From a virus: a stretch of 33,839 nt of DNA. A program made the position numbers and the translations under genes. The DNA is taken from positions 1 to 33,839 of IMG/VR virus record IMGVR_UViG_3300003323_001290. One strand, written 5' to 3'. The notes beneath the pieces were generated by a model. That model was not told where the DNA came from. It saw nothing but the letters and a program-made list of their open reading frames with translations, and searched no databases. Of the stretch, positions 29,986 through 33,839 are shown in pieces (position 1 is the first letter of the stretch; each line of letters begins with the position of its first letter).

Positions 29986-30369
29986 TCAGCGGACGCCGCC
30001 GACGGCGCCCTGCTTCTTCAGGAAGGCGCGCTCGCGGTCGATCGCCTCGTCCCTGCCCTGGCGCCTCCAGTGGTCGTCGGCCCGCTTCTCGAGCCGCTTT
30101 CGCTCGCGCTCGCTGAAGTCGCTGTTGCCCTTCGCGATGGTCTTCATGTATCCGACGAACTCAGACATCTCGCGCGGCACGAGCCAGTTGTCGCAGACCG
30201 TGCCGTTGGCCTCGCCCTCCGCCGCGCAGACCTCCTCGCTGAGTGGCTCTCGGCAATACTGAGGGTCGTCGTCGCACGGCCGTTCCAGCTCGGTGTCGAA
30301 GTAGACGAACCGTGTGCAAGACGCCCCACAGCTCGGGCAATCGAAGTCGATGTATCGCAGCTGCCTCAT
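29986..30369 (-). CDS. Zinc-ribbon protein with charged helical tail
   Basis: 127 residues from ATG 30369, with AGGAGA upstream on the minus strand. The N-terminus has RYIDFDCPSCG (C11, C14) with further cysteines (PCDDDPQYC, EVCAAE, TVCDNW), an FmdB-like or rubredoxin-like ribbon. A charged helix follows (DFSERERKRLEKRADDHW, then DEAIDRERAFLKKQG). Overlaps the upstream gene. Function unknown. Confidence 0.7.
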   Translation of the reverse strand: MRQLRYIDFDCPSCGASCTRFVYFDTELERPCDDDPQYCREPLSEEVCAAEGEANGTVCDNWLVPREMSEFVGYMKTIAKGNSDFSERERKRLEKRADDHWRRQGRDEAIDRERAFLKKQGAVGGVR

Positions 30370-30902
30370 GTGTCCATTATCTCCTCTGCTACCGCCTCGA
30401 AGCGGCTCTTCGGCGCGTCGGGCTCGCCGGGCAGCTCGCCCTCGAGCAGCCGCGACGACGGGACCTCCATGGGGACCGGGACGACCGGCCGCGCCGATCC
30501 GATCAGCGCCTGCAGCGCCCGTCGCCGCTCGTCCTGCTGCGCGCGGATCTTCGCCGCGGTGGCGGCCCGGAAGAGCGCCTCCATCACCACGTTGTTCGCC
30601 GACCCGGTCGACAGGTCGTCCAGGTCGATCTCGACCCGATCGCGCTGGGAGCCGACCCGGACCGTGAAGCCGATCGCGTTGCGGGCGGTGCTGAACGTAC
30701 CCAGCTCGTCGACGCCCAGCATCGCGGCGAGCCTCTTCAGCGTGTTGTCTCCGATCATGGTCGGCCTCTCGGGTTCGAGTCCCAGCTGCTCGCGGGTCAT
30801 GCCGAACATGGAGCACACCGTGGACGTCTTGTACTCCACCCACCGCCGGTAGTCGTCGAGCTCGGGGTCGACCCCGAGCGGCTCCCACCCGACCTCGGTC
30901 AC
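30366..30902 (-). CDS. Hypothetical protein with a C-terminal SRF tail
   Basis: 178 residues from GTG 30902 (GTGA overlap). An N-terminal helical part (DPELDDYRRWVEYKTSTV, then DNTLKRLAAMLGVDELG) is followed by an alpha/beta stretch (NAIGFTVRVGSQRDRVEIDLDDL) and a proline-rich linker. The final 13 residues start SRFEAVAEEI, matching the end of the next protein and the start of the protein at 25634. Function unknown. Confidence 0.7.
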   Translation of the reverse strand: MTEVGWEPLGVDPELDDYRRWVEYKTSTVCSMFGMTREQLGLEPERPTMIGDNTLKRLAAMLGVDELGTFSTARNAIGFTVRVGSQRDRVEIDLDDLSTGSANNVVMEALFRAATAAKIRAQQDERRRALQALIGSARPVVPVPMEVPSSRLLEGELPGEPDAPKSRFEAVAEEIMDT

Positions 30903-31372
30903 AGGTCCCCCAGCTCGGCCATGATGGCGTGGAACCGGCTCGGCATCGGATCCGACACCGCCGGCGGCGTCGGGGAGGGCGCGGGCGCCGGCGGCGGCGT
31001 CGGCGTCGGCTCGGCGCGCTGGACCTGCCGCTGCGGCCCGTCGCCGTACGGGACGCCGAGCTGGGCCTCGGCGAGCCAGCGGCGGCGCGCGTCGGCCATC
31101 TGGTCGGCCTGGATCGCCGCGCGGGTCGCCCCGCTGATGGTCTTGCGGAGGTCGTCGGTCCGGCCGAGCGACTTGTTGAGCCCGTCGGCGAGGTCGGCGA
31201 GGCTCTTCGTCATCGTCTCCAGCCGGTGCCTCCCCTTCCCGAGGACATTGTTGTCGATGGTCGTGCTCTGCCAGACCCCGTTGACGCGCACGTAGAGCGC
31301 GACGCCCTTCGGCCCGTGCATCAGGTTGACCTCGTCGACGTTCAGGATCTCCGCGATCCTCTCGAGGCTCAC
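30899..31372 (-). CDS. Hypothetical protein with a C-terminal SRF tail
   Basis: 157 residues from GTG 31372. An alpha/beta N-terminus (LERIAEILNVDEVNLMHGPKG, then VALYVRVNGVWQ) and helices lead to a Pro/Thr/Ala linker (TPTPPPAPAPSPTPP) and a last 13 residues beginning SRFHAIMAEL. The layout of domain, linker and short conserved tail parallels the neighbouring gene at 30366. Function unknown. Confidence 0.7.
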   Translation of the reverse strand: MSLERIAEILNVDEVNLMHGPKGVALYVRVNGVWQSTTIDNNVLGKGRHRLETMTKSLADLADGLNKSLGRTDDLRKTISGATRAAIQADQMADARRRWLAEAQLGVPYGDGPQRQVQRAEPTPTPPPAPAPSPTPPAVSDPMPSRFHAIMAELGDL

Positions 31373-31515
31373 CGGCTCCTCCTGATCATCTCGGCGACCG
31401 ACTCCTTGTAGTCCACCATCTCCCGGTGGGCTGACCGGATCGCCTTGACGATGGCGTCCTTGTAGACCAGGTAACGCATGTGCATCAGGTGTAGCTGCAG
31501 CTGCCTGTTGTTCAT
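31369..31515 (-). CDS. 48-residue helical miniprotein
   Basis: ATG 31515; the stop overlaps the next GTG and the start overlaps the upstream stop. The sequence is one or two amphipathic helices rich in His, Gln and Arg (NNRQLQLHLMHMRYLVYKD, then AIRSAHREMVDYKESVAEMI). The perfect overlaps support it as coding. Function unknown. Confidence 0.6.
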   Translation of the reverse strand: MNNRQLQLHLMHMRYLVYKDAIVKAIRSAHREMVDYKESVAEMIRRSR

Positions 31516-32156
31516 GGCTCCGCCTTGTGGTTCGCGAGTCCCTTCGGCACGGGCTCGAGGTCGAGGAACACGTCGAGCAGCATCACGGCGACGTCCGGGC
31601 ACGGCGCGTAGGGCAGCGTGAACCTCGCCGCGAAGTCGTGGCGACACGACTCCCACGTCATCATCACGAGCCACGGTTGACGGTTGCGCCGGAACACGAG
31701 CAGCGGCTCCTTGTCCAGGTCGGCGCCACCGCCGGCGTGCCGGGTCTTCGGGCAGGACTCGAGGCACTGCTTCCACCACTGCACGATGCTCTTGTCGTGC
31801 TCGCGTCGTGTGCCGACGATCAGGTCGTCGAGCGTCCAGCCCTCGCGATGCTTCACCTCGACGTGGAACGGGAACGCCTCGTTCGCGCACACCAGGTCGC
31901 CGGCCACGCCGAACCTGGCGTTCGACCAGCCGCCGCTCTGCGGGGTGCGTCGGACGACCTCGCCGCACCACCGCGCGAACATCTCGGCTACCTCGAGCTC
32001 GCCGCGGTTGCCCTTCCGCCGGCTGTCCTTCCGGGTGCGGTCGGCCTCGACCTTCGCGACCGACGTGTGGGGCTCGCGCCGGGCCTTGTCGCGGCTCGGC
32101 CCCTTGCCGGCGACCGAACGCAGCTTCTGCTTCAGGGCGACGTTCCCCAGGATCAC
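31512..32156 (-). CDS. PD-(D/E)XK nuclease, Hjc-like
   Basis: 214 residues from GTG 32156. After a basic N-terminus comes KGNRGELEVAEMF (E53/E55), a helix, RRTPQSGG, AGDL (D87) and FHVEVKHREG (E100, K102), the E...D...ExK order of archaeal-type Holliday junction resolvases and related endonucleases. The C-terminal part is unassigned. Together with the RuvB homologue it could resolve phage recombination intermediates; that pairing is inference. Alternatives are other PD-(D/E)XK phage nucleases. Confidence 0.75.
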   Translation of the reverse strand: MILGNVALKQKLRSVAGKGPSRDKARREPHTSVAKVEADRTRKDSRRKGNRGELEVAEMFARWCGEVVRRTPQSGGWSNARFGVAGDLVCANEAFPFHVEVKHREGWTLDDLIVGTRREHDKSIVQWWKQCLESCPKTRHAGGGADLDKEPLLVFRRNRQPWLVMMTWESCRHDFAARFTLPYAPCPDVAVMLLDVFLDLEPVPKGLANHKAEP

Positions 32157-32368
32157 GTCTCGACCTCCAACAAGGGAACGCCGGCCATCGGCGAGGACAG
32201 CGCCCGGCCCTCCACGCCGAGCGTGATGACCCAGTCCCTGCCGAGACCGGGCACCCTCACCACGACGCTGTCCTCGGTCTCCTCGACGCGCACGCCGGCG
32301 AGGCCGTCGAGCGCGCCCCGGAGGCGCGCCAGCATCGACATCACCGTTGCCCGGTCGGGTCCCGTCAC
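32153..32368 (-). CDS. Small hypothetical protein
   Basis: 71 residues from GTG 32368, overlapping both neighbours (GTGA each side). A helix (ATVMSMLARLRGALDGL) is followed by beta strands (VRVEETEDSVVVRVPG, then DWVITLGVEGRAL), a small alpha/beta unit. It directly precedes the nuclease gene, so the two are translated together. No family recognised. Confidence 0.65.
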   Translation of the reverse strand: MTGPDRATVMSMLARLRGALDGLAGVRVEETEDSVVVRVPGLGRDWVITLGVEGRALSSPMAGVPLLEVET

Positions 32369-32709
32369 GACGCGGGCTCGTCGTCGGGCGTCGCGCGGCG
32401 CAGCGTGGACGCGGGCTGGTTCGGGCTGACCACGTGGCCGCCGGCGAGCGAGTCGCGCAGGTGCTTGGGCGCGGCCTCGGAGGTGAGGAACGCGTAGAGC
32501 TCGTCCGGGTACTCGTAGACCACCGACGCGACGGTCCCGGTCGTCCTGGCGACGCGCAGCCTGATCGCGCGCGCCTGGTCGATCATCAGCTGCCGCGGCC
32601 AGGGCACCGAGATCGGCCCCTCGATCTTGCCGATCTCGACGGCGAGCCACTCCGAGTGCTCATCGAGCTGCTTCTGCGCCAGCGCCACCAGGTCGTCTAC
32701 TTCGCTCAT
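32365..32709 (-). CDS. Small hypothetical protein
   Basis: 114 residues from ATG 32709. A helical first third (EVDDLVALAQKQLDEHSEWLAVEIGKIEG), then RLRVARTTGTVASVVYEYPDELYAFL, a helix-strand pattern, and a disordered end. It overlaps the methyltransferase gene upstream (its ATG lies in that stop). Possibly a partner of the methyltransferase, from position only. Confidence 0.65.
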   Translation of the reverse strand: MSEVDDLVALAQKQLDEHSEWLAVEIGKIEGPISVPWPRQLMIDQARAIRLRVARTTGTVASVVYEYPDELYAFLTSEAAPKHLRDSLAGGHVVSPNQPASTLRRATPDDEPAS

Positions 32710-33392
32710 GCCAGCTCCTCTCCGATGCAGGTCCAGCCGTCCCGGCGGCGCCGCGCGAACAGCTCTAGGTACGGGCCGTCCGACATCTTCTCGACGACGT
32801 CGGCGTAGAACTCGTCCGGCTTGGTGCTGTGGACGCGGGACGCCGGCGCGTCGAACACCGACCGGATGTTGCGCGCGAGCGGCTTCGGCCTCCCGCGCAC
32901 CGCGACGATGCACGCCTCGTGCTCGTTGCGGAGGTGCCACCCCATGCCGAAGTGGCGCTTGCCGTTCTTCTCGGTCGTCTTGCGCCAGATCAGCTCGGTC
33001 TTGGGAGCGAAGCCCCAGGCCCGGGCGACCGTGTACGCCTCCTCGACCATGGTCGGCGCGTCGATGTCGGCGCCGGCGCTCACACGCCACAGGAACAGGT
33101 AGGCGTCGTCGGCGACGCATGGCTCGGTGTGGATCCCCGGGGTGCGCAGGAGGTCGCCGCCGACGAAGTTCCGGTCCCGGATGTCATCCAGATTGAGGAG
33201 GCCGTAGTGCTTCGCGGCCCCGCGGCCCGGCCCAGGCAGCTTGTCGCCGAACGGCCACGGAGGGTCGGCGACGACCACACGAAACGGGTCACGCTGCGCC
33301 GCCCTGTAGATCTCCTCCGAGAGGATGAATGCGCGCTGGTTGTCCAGCCCGGCGGCCAGGAGACGAAGGAGCATGTTCGACCTAATGACCAC
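32706..33392 (-). CDS. MT-A70-family DNA adenine methyltransferase
   Basis: 228 residues from GTG 33392; ATG 33374 (MLLRLLAAG) is an alternative. VVVADPPWPFGD carries the DPPW catalytic motif (43-46), and KTELIWRKTT, FGMGWHLRNEHEACIVAVRG and the C-terminal PYLELFARRRRDGW are the standard later blocks, including the SAM-binding part. MT-A70 phage enzymes make N6-methyladenine, often to protect phage DNA or time its expression. It is the first complete phage gene inside the right boundary, and its GTG overlaps the truncated host gene. Confidence 0.88.
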   Translation of the reverse strand: MVIRSNMLLRLLAAGLDNQRAFILSEEIYRAAQRDPFRVVVADPPWPFGDKLPGPGRGAAKHYGLLNLDDIRDRNFVGGDLLRTPGIHTEPCVADDAYLFLWRVSAGADIDAPTMVEEAYTVARAWGFAPKTELIWRKTTEKNGKRHFGMGWHLRNEHEACIVAVRGRPKPLARNIRSVFDAPASRVHSTKPDEFYADVVEKMSDGPYLELFARRRRDGWTCIGEELA

Positions 33393-33735
33393 TGCACGGC
33401 TCCTTCCGCTCGACGACGGCGCCGTCGAGCACCGTCGAGTTCATGCCGATGAGGCAATCGTCGCCGATCGTGCAGCCGTGCACGACCGCCCCGTGGCCCA
33501 CGCTGACGCCGTCGCCGATCACCGTCGGCGCATCCTCGTCCACGTGCACGACGACGTTGTCCTGCAGGTTCGTGCGCTCGCCGATCGTGATCGAGTTGCG
33601 GTCGCCGCGCACGACGGCGCCGAAGAACACGCTCGACTCCGCACCGATCGCGACCTCGCCCACGATCGTGGCCTCGTCGACCCACGCGGTCGGATGGATG
33701 TCGGGCAGTCGGCGGTCGAACGGCACGAGAGGCAT
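33382..33735 (-). pseudogene. Gamma-carbonic-anhydrase-type protein, 3' end lost
   Basis: 117 residues from ATG 33735, left-handed beta-helix (hexapeptide repeat) type: HPTAWVDEATIVGEVAIG, SSVFFGAVVRGD, ITIGERTNLQDN. The three zinc histidines of the family are present (H64, H81, H86). Family members run to about 170 residues, with further repeats and a C-terminal helix. Here the match stops near V108, followed by a short unrelated end and TAG at 33384-33382. It is the 5' part of a host gene cut by the prophage. The remainder should lie beyond the prophage's other end. Confidence 0.8.
33408..33430. other. Dyad at the prophage/host junction, candidate attachment core
   Basis: GCTCGACG (33408-33415) and CGTCGAGC (33423-33430) are perfect 8-bp inverted repeats around a 7-base centre. 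They lie where the host gene's protein stops matching its family. Inverted arms with a 6-8 base spacer are the shape of tyrosine-recombinase core sites. The other prophage end is not in the window, so the match cannot be checked here. Confidence 0.4.
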
Positions 33736-33768
33736 GGTCCAAACCTAGGCCGTTACCATTGACGCACC
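33736..33768. promoter_or_regulatory. Divergent host promoters with leaderless layout
   Basis: Minus strand: TAGGTT (33747 to 33742) as -10; the seventh base after it is the A of ATG 33735. Plus strand: TACCAT (33754-33759) as -10; the expected start at 33766 leaves three bases before the ffh ATG at 33769. Neither gene has a ribosome binding site in this gap. The -35 boxes are not clear. Confidence 0.5.
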
Positions 33769-33839
33769 ATGGCGATCTTCGGCTCTCTCACCGACCGTCT
33801 CGCGGATACGTTCAAGAACCTCCGCGGCAAGGGCAAGCT
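33769..33839 (+). CDS. ffh: Signal recognition particle protein Ffh (SRP54), N-terminal fragment
   Basis: Twenty-three complete residues before the window ends: MAIFGSLTDRLADTFKNL, then RGKGK. This is the opening of the Ffh/SRP54 N domain (a short helix with SLxxRL, then LRGKGKL). Ffh binds 4.5S RNA and signal peptides for co-translational membrane targeting. A chromosomal housekeeping gene, it places the window's right end in the host. Its start fits a near-leaderless transcript. Confidence 0.85.
   Translation, partial: MAIFGSLTDRLADTFKNLRGKGK

Noticed and set aside
29890-30852. Long plus-strand open frame in the right-hand block
   Set aside because: It opposes two overlapping minus-strand genes with proper starts, ribosome binding site and zinc motif, and its own product is low-complexity.

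Overview
This high-GC window is most simply read as the right-hand part of a prophage integrated in a bacterial chromosome. The last ~430 bases are host sequence. They hold the 5' part of a gamma-carbonic-anhydrase-type gene (minus strand), cut off at its 3' end, and the divergent first codons of ffh (SRP54). Everything to the left is phage-like: short, tightly overlapped genes (ATGA and GTGA stop/start overlaps), a terminase large subunit, a terminase-small-subunit-like protein, a tRNA with a terminator, and phage nucleic-acid enzymes. GC content, many GTG starts, TAnnnT -10 boxes and apparently leaderless transcripts point to an actinobacterial-type host. That assignment is inference.

Layout. 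(1) 1-8.8 kb, plus strand: small, often cysteine-rich hypothetical proteins, a Ycf46-like AAA+ ATPase, and seven copies of a structured intergenic element. (2) 8.8-15 kb: a protein with a membrane segment and a RuvA-domain-III-like tail, a repeat/coiled-coil protein, a winged-helix-like protein, a RuvB homologue, a lipoprotein-like protein, a frameshifted gene and a CxxC protein. (3) 15-19.3 kb: a conserved large phage protein with an extra N-terminal anti-sigma-type zinc finger, its usual neighbour, and a TopoVI-A/Spo11-like TOPRIM protein. (4) 19.38-19.49 kb: tRNA and intrinsic terminator. (5) 19.5-28.2 kb: a ribbon-helix-helix protein, membrane and cysteine-rich proteins, TerL, and coiled-coil and zinc-ribbon proteins. 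(6) 28.2-33.4 kb, minus strand: a TerS candidate, HTH and zinc proteins, an Hjc-like PD-(D/E)XK nuclease and an MT-A70 adenine methyltransferase. (7) The prophage/host junction near 33.4 kb. No portal, capsid, tail or integrase gene was recognised, so these probably lie outside the window.

Two regulatory systems stand out. First, six promoters carry the same palindrome, GTTGAC-AAC-GTCAAC. In every one the -35 box TTGACA lies inside the palindrome and a TAnnnT-like -10 box follows exactly 17 bp later. This is a phage regulon whose targets include the AAA+ ATPase, the large conserved protein, a zinc-ribbon protein and a small ribbon-helix-helix protein. The last is the best candidate for the repressor. 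Second, the first 6.7 kb carries seven copies of a two-hairpin element. Its stems keep their pairing while the sequence changes, and each copy lies just upstream of a gene. I know of no named RNA family that matches it.

Several small genes carry apparent frameshifts. Two are +1 shifts at a C|CGA junction. These could be assembly indels, decay or recoding.
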